DNA of 64,000 nucleotides from Lachnospiraceae bacterium UBA7205 (lineage in GTDB: Bacteria > Bacillota > Clostridia > Lachnospirales > Lachnospiraceae), in NCBI GenBank assembly GCA_002490665.1, contig DKUL01000033.1, positions 1-64,000 on the forward strand. The letters run 5' to 3'. The position numbers and the translations under genes are program-made. Of this stretch, positions 1 through 7,229 are shown one piece after another (position 1 is the stretch's first letter; each line of letters starts with the position of its first letter). A model generated the notes under the pieces. It saw nothing but the letters and a program-made list of their open reading frames with translations. It ran no database searches and was not told the DNA's origin.

Positions 1-38
1 AGCCGCAAAGCGGCATATTTCCTTATGCGGCTGTGTGC
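1..38 (+). repeat. Copy A of the dispersed two-hairpin element, cut by the window edge
   Basis: Right-hand part of the element described at 6029-6120 and 11891-11978. It keeps the CATATTTCCTT segment and the right end CTGTGTGCAT. The arms AGCCGC and GCGGCT can pair, with GCCGC/GCGGC as an alternative inner hairpin. It is followed at 47-80 by a private hairpin, as in the other copies. The left half lies outside the window. Confidence 0.6.
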
Positions 39-46
39 ATCATATT

Positions 47-80
47 ATACTGAGCGGTCAGTCTTTTCGACCGCCAGTAT
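47..80 (-). terminator. Hairpin behind the 84-725 gene
   Basis: Arms ATACTG-a-GCGGTC (47-59) and GACCGC-CAGTAT (69-80) form a 12-bp stem with one bulged base and a 9-base loop, directly after the stop codon of the minus-strand gene. The T-tract is weak, so termination is inferred from position. Nearly the same hairpin recurs at 26324-26357. Confidence 0.6.
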
Positions 81-83
81 AAA

Positions 84-725
84 TTAATCACTTAGATGAC
101 GTATCGCGTCAAATGCCCCATTGAACATATCCCCGACTTCGGATGATGAAAAATCCCCATTTTCAATTGCATTATCCATAATTGCCAGCAGCTTTTCCTG
201 AAGGCATGCCTTGTGGGAAACGGCATCGGTCACGGCCGGCTTTTTCAGGTCATCGTACATTTTCCCATAGAAAGCCAGCAGCTGCTGATTTGTTGTCTCA
301 CGGCATTTTACGACATCACTCAGTGCCATCGCCTTCTGCCCCGCCAGACTGCCGTCATCCATCTGGCGCAGCTCTGAGATAACCTGGTTCAGATAATCTG
401 TCTGCCCGCCAATCTTTGCAATCTGTTCCAGGCAGTACTCCATCGAATACCTGCCGGATGCCGCAGCGTCATCTGGCGTCACGTCCGTCCCTGCTGTCTC
501 AGCTGATAAATTTTGTATTTCTTCCTGTTCTAATATTCTATTTTCCATTGTCTGATCTGACATATTGTTATCCTCCAAATTCTGATCTGGCGGACACGCA
601 AGGCATAGCATGTTCTGCGCCAGAAAGCGTGCCCTGCCCTGTTTCACAAGCCCCTTAGCCCTTTTCAGGTAAGTGGTTCCATATTTTTTACCATGTGCAT
701 CTACCACAATAATGTTTTTTGTCAT
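84..725 (-). CDS. Protein of unknown function with an N-terminal RRXRR/PLMP-like segment
   Basis: A 213-residue soluble protein. Residues 5-45 read as a small compact domain: a VVD start, G at 12, then KRAKGLVKQGRARF and a Cys-containing strand ending CLACPP. This pattern resembles the RRXRR/PLMP segment that begins IscB-like and some HNH proteins, where a VxD strand is followed by an RAR-x-LLxxGKA helix. That is my pattern reading, not a search result. Residues 55-90 are low-complexity and acidic; 95-213 look helical. No nuclease motif is visible. A second in-frame ATG at 821 has a near-identical ribosome-binding region and would add 32 residues. I prefer 725 because the conserved-looking domain begins there. 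Function unknown. Confidence 0.75.
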   Translation of the reverse strand: MTKNIIVVDAHGKKYGTTYLKRAKGLVKQGRARFLAQNMLCLACPPDQNLEDNNMSDQTMENRILEQEEIQNLSAETAGTDVTPDDAAASGRYSMEYCLEQIAKIGGQTDYLNQVISELRQMDDGSLAGQKAMALSDVVKCRETTNQQLLAFYGKMYDDLKKPAVTDAVSHKACLQEKLLAIMDNAIENGDFSSSEVGDMFNGAFDAIRHLSD

Positions 726-828
726 GGGTGTCTCCCCCTTGCTTCGATTTGATTGTAACAGTCCAGCCTCTGGCTTCCTGTTACATTTGATTCCATTATA
801 AAGGCATCCGTTTTTTGTCATGGGTGTC
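714..828 (-). promoter_or_regulatory. Duplicated translation-start region with a stem-loop between the copies
   Basis: The 19-base string GTTTTTTGTCATGGGTGTC occurs at 714-732 and again at 810-828. On the minus strand each copy is an SD, then ATG, then the codons for Met-Thr-Lys-Asn, and the copies are 96 bases apart and in frame. Between them TGTAACAG (754-761) pairs with CTGTTACA (778-785), with a nested CCAG/CTGG stem. Either start could be used. The hairpin could regulate the choice, or the upper start could be a relic of a short duplication. Confidence 0.6.
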
Positions 829-982
829 CTCCCCGCCTCCTTAGTCCAGTATAATATAAACTTCCCTGTTTTTCAATGAAAATATGACATTTCCAGATAT
901 CACTTTTATATTATTCCACATATAATATTCTATACTTTACGAAACCATACACGATAAGTAACAGAAAGGCGGCGGTCATGAT

Positions 983-1789
983 ATGTCCCAAAATCATCAT
1001 GAGAAACCTTTTCTCCGTCTGGATCACCTAAAGTTTTCCTATTACAGTAATCTTGGCGAAGTAACGGTTTTAAACGACATAAATTTTACAGTAGAAAAAG
1101 GCTCATTTGCAGCCCTTGTCGGCCCTAGCGGCTGCGGAAAGTCCACAATCCTGTCCCTGATAGCCGGACTGCTCAAGCCCGTGGACGGCTTCATTACATT
1201 TTACTCGGATGACTTCAGTGCCCCGCGTGTGGGATATATGCTGCAGCACGACCATCTGCTGGAATGGCGCACAGTCTATCAGAACATAACACTCGGTCTT
1301 GAAATACAGAAAAAAAAGACAAAGGAAAATCTAGAACTGGTTGAGAATCTGCTTGAAAAATACCATCTGTCCAATGTCAAGAACCAGAAGCCGTCTGCGC
1401 TTTCCGGCGGAATGCGCCAGAGAATCGCACTCATCCGGACGCTTGCCATCCGCCCTGATTTGCTGCTGCTTGATGAACCGTTCAGCGCGCTTGACTACCA
1501 GACCAGGCTGAATGTATCGAAAGATGTACATGACATTATCAAATCCGAACAAAAGACGGCAATTCTTGTGACGCATGACATTACAGAGGCGATTTCGATG
1601 GCTGATGTTGTCTTTGTGCTCACAAAATCCCCATGTACCATAAAAGATGTCATTCCGATTGAATTTGAAGCCAACGGAATACAGCGTGAGGATATCAGGA
1701 AGTCAAGTCTTTTTCAGGAATATTTCGATAAAATATGGAGGGAAATGCAGGATGAAAATACGGAAAAACAGCTGCGGCAGCAATATTGA
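983..1789 (+). CDS. ABC transporter ATPase, nitrate/sulfonate/taurine (SsuB/TauB) family
   Basis: A 268-residue cytoplasmic ATPase that would power uptake through the permease encoded next. Visible motifs: Walker A GPSGCGKST (47-55), Q-loop MLQHD (about 86-90), signature LSGGMRQR (140-147), Walker B LLLLDEPFSALD (160-171) and the H-loop THD. The spacing is typical of SsuB/TauB/ThiZ proteins, whose substrates are small organic anions or thiamine precursors. The substrate cannot be read from the ATPase. The permease start lies inside the 3' end of this gene, so the two are translationally coupled. No binding-protein gene lies on either side, and no TPP-riboswitch sequence is visible upstream. 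Confidence 0.9.
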   Translation: MSQNHHEKPFLRLDHLKFSYYSNLGEVTVLNDINFTVEKGSFAALVGPSGCGKSTILSLIAGLLKPVDGFITFYSDDFSAPRVGYMLQHDHLLEWRTVYQNITLGLEIQKKKTKENLELVENLLEKYHLSNVKNQKPSALSGGMRQRIALIRTLAIRPDLLLLDEPFSALDYQTRLNVSKDVHDIIKSEQKTAILVTHDITEAISMADVVFVLTKSPCTIKDVIPIEFEANGIQREDIRKSSLFQEYFDKIWREMQDENTEKQLRQQY

Positions 1790-2588
1790 GGCATCTGCGC
1801 CCACCGCGGGGCAGAAACGTTTTTTGCGGCACCAGAAACTGCAAAAACTGTATATCTTCTGGAGCAGAATTCTTATTTTTGCCGCATTTTTAATGCTTTG
1901 GCAGGTTTCTGCCGACATGGGGTGGATTGACAGTTTTTATTTCAGCTCACCCATTGCCATCTCAAAATTATTCTGGCATGACATAGCAGACATGTCCTTG
2001 TTAAGCCATATAGGGATTACACTTTTGGAATCCGGCATCAGCTTTTTGCTGATTATCCTGTTTTCCTTGCTGACGGCAACATTTTTCTGGTTTTATCCGT
2101 CGCTTGGAAAAATGTTCGAACCCTTTTTGATTGTGCTCAACAGCCTGCCAAAATCCGCCCTGGCACCGCTTATCATCGTCTGGCTGGGAACCGGTCCCCG
2201 CACTATTATCCTATGCGGAATATCAGTCGGGATATTCGGCTGTATTTTGAATTTATACCAGTCCTTTGCACAGACTGACCCCGAGCGGCTGAAACTGATA
2301 GAAACCCTGGGCGGCACAAAACTACAGGCATTTACGAAGGTGGTGTTTCCCGGAAACATTCCGACGTTTATCTCCCTGTCCAAGGTCAATATCGGCCTGG
2401 CTCTTGTCGGCGTGATTATCGGGGAGTTTCTCGCCGGAAGAAAGGGGCTTGGCTACCTGATTATCTATGGCAGCCAGGTATTTAAGCTAGACATGGTCAT
2501 CCTGAGTATTGTGATTCTGTGCGTGATAGCAATGGTGATTTATGGGCTTTTGAATCTGCTGGAAAAGAAAATCAGCTATACCGAGTAG
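1752..2588 (+). CDS. ABC transporter permease, SsuC/TauC type
   Basis: A 278-residue membrane protein with about six hydrophobic segments and the BPD_transp_1 EAA-type loop (residues near GGTKLQAFTKVVFPGNIPT) that docks on the ATPase. I start it at 1752, where GGAGGG sits 8 bases upstream; the open frame extends further but inside the ATPase gene, giving a 38-base overlap. Partner: the 983-1789 ATPase. The stop codon TAG is part of a GAGTAGGGGGAG string that begins a two-hairpin region (2582-2655). The substrate is unknown because the usual NMT1/SBP-like binding protein is missing here and may be encoded elsewhere. Confidence 0.88.
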   Translation: MKIRKNSCGSNIEASAPTAGQKRFLRHQKLQKLYIFWSRILIFAAFLMLWQVSADMGWIDSFYFSSPIAISKLFWHDIADMSLLSHIGITLLESGISFLLIILFSLLTATFFWFYPSLGKMFEPFLIVLNSLPKSALAPLIIVWLGTGPRTIILCGISVGIFGCILNLYQSFAQTDPERLKLIETLGGTKLQAFTKVVFPGNIPTFISLSKVNIGLALVGVIIGEFLAGRKGLGYLIIYGSQVFKLDMVILSIVILCVIAMVIYGLLNLLEKKISYTE

Positions 2589-2655
2589 GGGGAGATTCCA
2601 TCTCCCCCTCATGATATTTGCCAGTCCGGCGCGCAGCGCATAGCGCCACTGGCAA
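2582..2655 (+). repeat. Two-hairpin region, distant relative of the dispersed element; probable terminator
   Basis: Starts with CCGAGTAGGGG, like the left end of the repeats at 6029 and 11891. Hairpin 1 is GGGGGAG/CTCCCCC-type (about 2588-2609). Hairpin 2 has an outer stem TTTGCCAGT/ACTGGCAAA and an inner stem GGCGC/GCGCC. The architecture matches the other copies, but the right end is not recognisable, so membership is tentative. It may simply terminate the transporter transcript. Confidence 0.45.
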
Positions 2656-2804
2656 AGGATATTGCAATATTGCCGAAGGAATGCTAAAATTAAAGGTGTT
2701 ATAAATTCATTCTGCGAGAAGGGGCAATGCATGAAAAAAGCCTGAATGACCAGAGGAACAGATTTGCAAAAAGGGATGCATTAAGGAAACGGAGGAATAT
2801 TTTT

Positions 2805-5294
2805 ATGGTCGTTTTTTTAACCAGCAGCTTTGTGGAATACCAGCCGAAGAAGTACGAGCCAAAGCCTGTGGACGCGTCTAACGGCTTTATCGATAATTTG
2901 AAAAGATATTGGCCCGACCATGCCAGATTTCTTGTCTTTGCGTGCGATCCGTCCAATGCCGGGGAAGCCGACCATGTGACGGAGGAAATGCATGACGCGT
3001 TTTCACTGGCGGGCTTTTTTATTGAGGAAATCAGGTGCTTTGACGACAGGGCAGTCAAGGCATACCGGGAAAAAACAGGCTGCTCCGAAGCAGATGCTGC
3101 GGGAGACGCGCTGAAGGACGCACTGCAATGGGCGGACGTGTTTTATCTCGCGGGCGGTCATGCGCCAACAGAAAACGCTTTTATGAAACGATGCGGGCTA
3201 AGAGAGCTTATCAATGACAGGGAGGTTTTTGACGGGATTTTTATCGGTCTTAGCGCGGGTGCGGTGAATGCCGCGGAGAATGTGTACCTGCCACCGGAGC
3301 TTCCAGGGGAGGCGGCAGACCCGGATTTTGTGAAATTCACGGACGGCCTTGGGCTTACCGGAATCAATATCATGCCGCATATCGAATATGAGAAGACCGT
3401 CATTTTGGACGGCATGAAGCTTGTGGACGAGATTCTGGCGCAGGACAGCCGCGGCAGGGAAATCTACATGATTCCCGATGGCGCTTATTTTATCATCAGA
3501 AACGGCGTCACGGAGTTTTTTGGTGAAGGCGAGATTATGGAGAATGGTTGCACAAGACCGCTCCATGCCGGGATTATTCATTCTGACAACGCAAGGCTCA
3601 GGCGCGCGTGTTCGGAGCTTGTCAACGATGGCGCAAGATATTTCCATTCCATCGTAAAGGACAGGTATGACTGCATCATGGAAGTCGATTCAGAGAGCGG
3701 AAAAGCCACATTCCTCCATATCGGTGATTTTCTGCTGGAGAGGGGAATCATTCCCATCAATATCGACACCTTAGAGGAGCTGAACCGTCTGCTGGTGGAA
3801 AAGCTCGTGGTGCCAGAGGAGCAGCAGCCCTTTCTGGAGCAAAGCACGCTCGAGGTGATTTTGGATGAAATCGCGAATAAGAGGGGGTACGCAAGGACGG
3901 TTCATCTGAACACGGGGGATGAAATTAAGGCGTATGATCTGCGTGTCAGGCTGATTGCCGGCGATAAAAGGCGGCTGATGGTCAGCTACACTGACATTTC
4001 CATGGTTCTTGACCACGATTGGATGACGGACGAGTATTCCAGACTTGGATTTATTGCCCAGGCGAAGAAAATGCTGAAGGAGCCTGAATACCAGAAAGGA
4101 TATTCTGTCGTCTATGCCAACGTGCAGGGGTTCAAGGCAGTAAACGACCTGCTGGGGCGTCACAGCGGCGACATGGTGATTTTCATGACAAGGGACGTTT
4201 TGGCAAGCTCGCTGCATCCCGTGCTGCTTGCGCGGCTTGAGAGCGACCATTTTGCCCTGATTGTAAAGACGGAGTATCTTACGGACGGCAGGCTTGAGGA
4301 GATGTGCCGCCAGTGCTACGTGGAGGAGTCCAAACGGCTGCCGATACTCATCAGGTGCGGTATCTGCCATATCGATGGCGAGGAACGTGCGGATGGGCAG
4401 GACGGCGGAGACGAGATGAAAATTCAGCGCCTGCTTGACCGCGCGAAACTGGCAGAGAATACTCTTGACCCGTCCCATGGCAGCTTCTATGCCGTATGCG
4501 ACCAAAAAATGAGCGATGACTATGTGAACCGCAGATGGCTTGTTTCGCAGATTGACAATGCGTTCGCCAAAGGGGAGTTCCAGACGTATTATCAGCCTGT
4601 TGTCGATACGATGACAGGGAAAATAGCGAGCGCGGAGGCTCTTATCAGGTGGCACCATTCGGAACGCGGGATGATTTCCCCGGGACAGTTTGTGCCAGTG
4701 TATGAAAAGGAAGGCTGTATCACGAGAATTGACAGCTTTATGGTAAACAGCGTCATCGCCTTTAACCACGGTCGGATGCTCAAAAAACAGAAGGTTGTTC
4801 CATGCGCGGTCAATTTGTCCAGAGTGGATTTTTATGATGTCAGGCTGCTTGAAATGCTGAAAACGAAGCTGGTACATCAGATAAATATCAAGGATATGCT
4901 AAAGCTGGAGGTAACAGAATCGGCTTACGCGGAGCTTGAATCGGATGCGATTTCTTTTTTGAACGAGATGAAAACACTTGGTCTTTCGCTGATGCTGGAT
5001 GACTTTGGCAGCGGGATGTCCTCGTTCTCAACGCTTGAAAATTTTGAATTCGACATCATCAAGATTGACATGGGATTTATCTCGCAGATTGGAAAAGGCA
5101 GGAAAGCAGAATCAATCATTAAGCACATCATCGGTCTGTCGCACGACGTTGGCGCAAAGGTCGTTGCCGAGGGCGTGGAAACCAAGGAGCAGTTCACGTT
5201 CCTGCAGTCGGTGAGCTGCGACATGATACAGGGGTATTATTTCTACAAGCCAATGATCGAGGCGGAATTTGCGAAACTTTTGGATAACCAATAA
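2805..5294 (+). CDS. Peptidase S51-like domain fused to degenerate GGDEF and intact EAL domains
   Basis: 829 residues from the ATG at 2805, which has GGAGGA 8 bases upstream; an earlier ATG at 2727 has a poorly spaced SD. Residues 1-255 are a peptidase S51/PepE-like class I amidotransferase fold with nucleophile elbow GLSAGA (Ser about 150), Asp about 180 (TDG) and His about 192 (MPHIEY). Residues about 415-560 form a GGDEF domain whose active motif is ESDHF (479-483), so cyclase activity is unlikely. Residues about 585-825 are an EAL domain with EALIRW, VNLS, LEVTES, DDFG, KID, EGVE and QGYYF all present, so c-di-GMP hydrolysis is expected. No membrane segment. It probably links a peptide or amino-acyl substrate signal to c-di-GMP turnover; that link is inference. 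Confidence 0.88.
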   Translation: MVVFLTSSFVEYQPKKYEPKPVDASNGFIDNLKRYWPDHARFLVFACDPSNAGEADHVTEEMHDAFSLAGFFIEEIRCFDDRAVKAYREKTGCSEADAAGDALKDALQWADVFYLAGGHAPTENAFMKRCGLRELINDREVFDGIFIGLSAGAVNAAENVYLPPELPGEAADPDFVKFTDGLGLTGINIMPHIEYEKTVILDGMKLVDEILAQDSRGREIYMIPDGAYFIIRNGVTEFFGEGEIMENGCTRPLHAGIIHSDNARLRRACSELVNDGARYFHSIVKDRYDCIMEVDSESGKATFLHIGDFLLERGIIPINIDTLEELNRLLVEKLVVPEEQQPFLEQSTLEVILDEIANKRGYARTVHLNTGDEIKAYDLRVRLIAGDKRRLMVSYTDISMVLDHDWMTDEYSRLGFIAQAKKMLKEPEYQKGYSVVYANVQGFKAVNDLLGRHSGDMVIFMTRDVLASSLHPVLLARLESDHFALIVKTEYLTDGRLEEMCRQCYVEESKRLPILIRCGICHIDGEERADGQDGGDEMKIQRLLDRAKLAENTLDPSHGSFYAVCDQKMSDDYVNRRWLVSQIDNAFAKGEFQTYYQPVVDTMTGKIASAEALIRWHHSERGMISPGQFVPVYEKEGCITRIDSFMVNSVIAFNHGRMLKKQKVVPCAVNLSRVDFYDVRLLEMLKTKLVHQINIKDMLKLEVTESAYAELESDAISFLNEMKTLGLSLMLDDFGSGMSSFSTLENFEFDIIKIDMGFISQIGKGRKAESIIKHIIGLSHDVGAKVVAEGVETKEQFTFLQSVSCDMIQGYYFYKPMIEAEFAKLLDNQ

Positions 5295-5317
5295 GCTATT
5301 GATTTTTTAAGGTTCAT

Positions 5318-5333
5318 CGCACCATGCGGTGCG
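5318..5333. terminator. Short hairpin between convergent genes
   Basis: CGCACC/GGTGCG with a 4-base loop lies between the 3' ends of the plus-strand EAL gene and the minus-strand RdgB-like gene. On the minus strand an A/T-rich stretch follows. It is a weak candidate by stem length. Confidence 0.35.
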
Positions 5334-5344
5334 GGAAGTCTGCG

Positions 5345-5959
5345 TTATTTTATCTGTCCCAGAACCTCCTGAAAAAATTGTAAAAAACCGTCCTCGACTG
5401 CCACCTGGTCCATGTCCTGCCGGGGCAAGTCATAAAAATATTTTCCAGATTTGATATCAACAGACAGGCTGTCAAGCGGAAAACCTTTGTTGATTACGGA
5501 TGAATGCGGCTTTAATGTCAGCAGAAATGGTTCGCTTTCCATGGAAGGACGCATTGCCTCAAACCGATGTGCATCGTCATAGACAAAGCAGATGGCATTT
5601 TTATATCTTGAAGTCAAATCCCCATACTTTTGTGCCAGTCCTGTGTAGTATGCAATCATTTCATCATCTGTGAGATATTTTCCGTTCACTGTCCGTACAT
5701 GGACGCCCGGCTGGATTTCGTCAGGAACATTATCAAAATACAGACCGGAATCACATGAGAATACCGGAATATGGAACGCATCAAAATATGCACAGGCTTT
5801 CTGCCGGGCATTTTCCAAAGGCGTTTTGCCATCCTCCGGTACTTCCGGGATATCCACTTTCAGGTCCTTTAGACCGATAATTTCTATATCCAGGCTGCTC
5901 AGGCGTCTTTGCATCGCCGACAATTTTGCCGGATTTCCTGTTCCATATAATACTCTCAT
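5345..5959 (-). CDS. RdgB/HAM1-like non-canonical purine NTP pyrophosphatase
   Basis: A 204-residue cytoplasmic enzyme. The N-terminal GTGNPAKL (TxNxxK-type) motif, ENARQKA and SCDSGL match the Ham1/ITPase family, which converts dITP/XTP to monophosphates plus pyrophosphate and keeps deaminated purines out of DNA. The C-terminal half is more divergent than in standard RdgB: the SHR-type motif is not evident and HSSVINKGFPLDSL sits where it would be. It may therefore be a subfamily with another nucleotide preference. The start at 5959 is chosen because GGAGAAAGAG precedes it; the frame is open upstream. Apparently monocistronic, convergent with the EAL gene. Confidence 0.75.
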   Translation of the reverse strand: MRVLYGTGNPAKLSAMQRRLSSLDIEIIGLKDLKVDIPEVPEDGKTPLENARQKACAYFDAFHIPVFSCDSGLYFDNVPDEIQPGVHVRTVNGKYLTDDEMIAYYTGLAQKYGDLTSRYKNAICFVYDDAHRFEAMRPSMESEPFLLTLKPHSSVINKGFPLDSLSVDIKSGKYFYDLPRQDMDQVAVEDGFLQFFQEVLGQIK

Positions 5960-6028
5960 GACTCTCTTTCTCCTTACATATATCAGAAACAATCGAATGG
6001 GGAAGATTTATTGTGCATGGGGCTGTGC

Positions 6029-6120
6029 AATCGAGTAGGGGAATGCCTTTCTCCACTACTCGCCGCGCCGGACGTCCGTCAGCCTTAGCTGACATATTTC
6101 CTTGGGACGCCCGTGTGCAT
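6029..6120 (+). repeat. Copy B of the dispersed two-hairpin element
   Basis: Left end AATCGAGTAGGGG and right end CCGTGTGCAT. Hairpin 1 pairs CGAGTAG with CTACTCG. Hairpin 2 has an outer stem GGACGTCC with GGACGCCC-like and an inner stem GTCAGC/GCTGAC. Immediately left of it (6012-6028) is TGCATGGGGCTGTGCA, which matches the right end of copy D, so a fragment of another copy appears to abut this one. A private 14-bp hairpin (6121-6160) follows on the right. Most similar to copy C. Confidence 0.75.
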
Positions 6121-6160
6121 AAAAGGGAAAGACGCGGCTAACACCACGTCTTTCCCTTTT
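6121..6160 (-). terminator. Terminator-like hairpin behind tRNA-Thr
   Basis: AAAAGGGAAAGACG (6121-6134) pairs perfectly with CGTCTTTCCCTTTT (6147-6160). On the minus strand the stem ends in a T4 run, 13 bases after the tRNA 3' end. It also forms the private hairpin that follows repeat copy B. Confidence 0.7.
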
Positions 6161-6173
6161 GCTGTCTTTCAAA

Positions 6174-6246
6174 AGCTTCCAAAGGGACTCGAACCCTCGA
6201 CCTACTGATTACGAATCAGTTGCGCTACCAACTGCGCTATGGAAGC
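6174..6246 (-). tRNA. tRNA-Thr (anticodon CGT)
   Basis: 73 bases that fold as a cloverleaf: acceptor GCTTCCA/TGGAAGC with discriminator T; D arm GCGC/GCGC with the AGTTGGTA loop; anticodon stem ACTGA/TCAGT with loop TTCGTAA giving CGT, which reads ACG; T arm GAGGG-TTCGAGT-CCCTT with one G-U pair. No CCA is encoded. It stands alone, followed by a hairpin terminator. Confidence 0.95.
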
Positions 6247-6325
6247 CTGGAATTACAACCACGAAAATTATTATACCTAATCTTTTACATTTTGTAAAGT
6301 TATTTTGCAAATTTTTTTAAAAATT

Positions 6326-7195
6326 TTATGAGTGCTCCATATGAACCGACAGCTGCTGGTACGGAATCTCGATACCGGCGTCATCCAGCGCATTTTTCGC
6401 ATTTTCCAGCAGGCGCCAGCGCACGTCCCAGTATTTGGGATTCTCACAGTAACAGCGCATGCCAAGAGACACTGCGCTGTCCGCGAGCGCGTCAACAAAC
6501 ACAAGTGCCGGCTCGCTGTGAAGAACGTCCATGTCATCCTCCATTACCTTTAAAAGCACATCTTTTGCCTCGCGTATATCCGCATCATAAGAGATGCCGA
6601 CAATAATATCAACGCGCCGGACAGGGGAATCCGTTGCATTTGTGATAGGGCTGTTTGCCAGGTTTCCGTTTGGAAGCACTACGATTTTACCGTCCGTTGT
6701 CGCAAGCTTCGTATAAAAGATACCAATTTCTTTTACGGTGCCCTCTGTTCCGTGCCCGGACTCAATAATAAAATCCCCGACCCGAAAAGGCTTCAGCAGC
6801 AATATCAGCATCCCTCCGGCGAGATTGCTTAAACTGCCCTGCAATGCAAGCCCTGCCGTCACTCCGGCGGAGCCCACAAGCGCCACGATGCTGGTTGCAT
6901 CAAACCCGAAATTACCAGCGATCATCAGCACAAGCAGACCATACAGGCATGCCTTGATCAGACCGTCAAGGAACTGGATAATCCCTGTTTCCACGCCTGC
7001 ACGCTGAAGCGATTTTTTGGTGATCCTGCGTATAAATTTAATTGCCTTGGAACCCACAAAAAATAACACCGCAGCTATCAGCACCCTCACCCCAAGTCCA
7101 AGTGCCTTTTCTGGCAGGGTGTCCAGGAACCTTTCAAAAGCATTCAAATTTTCGGTAATTTGTTCGATATCTAATTCCATCTCTGTTAACAGCAT
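6326..7195 (-). CDS. MscS family small-conductance mechanosensitive channel
   Basis: 289 residues, like E. coli MscS (286). Three hydrophobic segments come first. The pore helix is recognisable as VALVGSAGVTAGLALQGSL, followed by the amphipathic kink LAGGMLILLLKPFRVGDFI. The beta domain contains GTEGTVKEIGIFYTKLAT and VVLPNGNLANSPI. The channel opens under membrane tension to release solutes after osmotic downshock. I start at the ATG at 7195; the open frame runs on to 7276 but would overlap the upstream gene and lacks a ribosome site. It follows the DUF1015 gene by 34 bases on the same strand, so it may be co-transcribed. Confidence 0.92.
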   Translation of the reverse strand: MLLTEMELDIEQITENLNAFERFLDTLPEKALGLGVRVLIAAVLFFVGSKAIKFIRRITKKSLQRAGVETGIIQFLDGLIKACLYGLLVLMIAGNFGFDATSIVALVGSAGVTAGLALQGSLSNLAGGMLILLLKPFRVGDFIIESGHGTEGTVKEIGIFYTKLATTDGKIVVLPNGNLANSPITNATDSPVRRVDIIVGISYDADIREAKDVLLKVMEDDMDVLHSEPALVFVDALADSAVSLGMRCYCENPKYWDVRWRLLENAKNALDDAGIEIPYQQLSVHMEHS

Positions 7196-7229
7196 TTTTC
7201 CACATCCATTTGTATAATAATATTGACAG

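Noticed and set aside
840..982. TPP riboswitch before the SsuB-like gene
   Set aside because: The conserved CUGAGA and GACC-type cores are absent; only AT-rich promoter-like sequence is seen.
3771..4877. Minus-strand frame of 368 codons
   Set aside because: Antisense shadow of the GGDEF-EAL gene; no domain or ribosome site.
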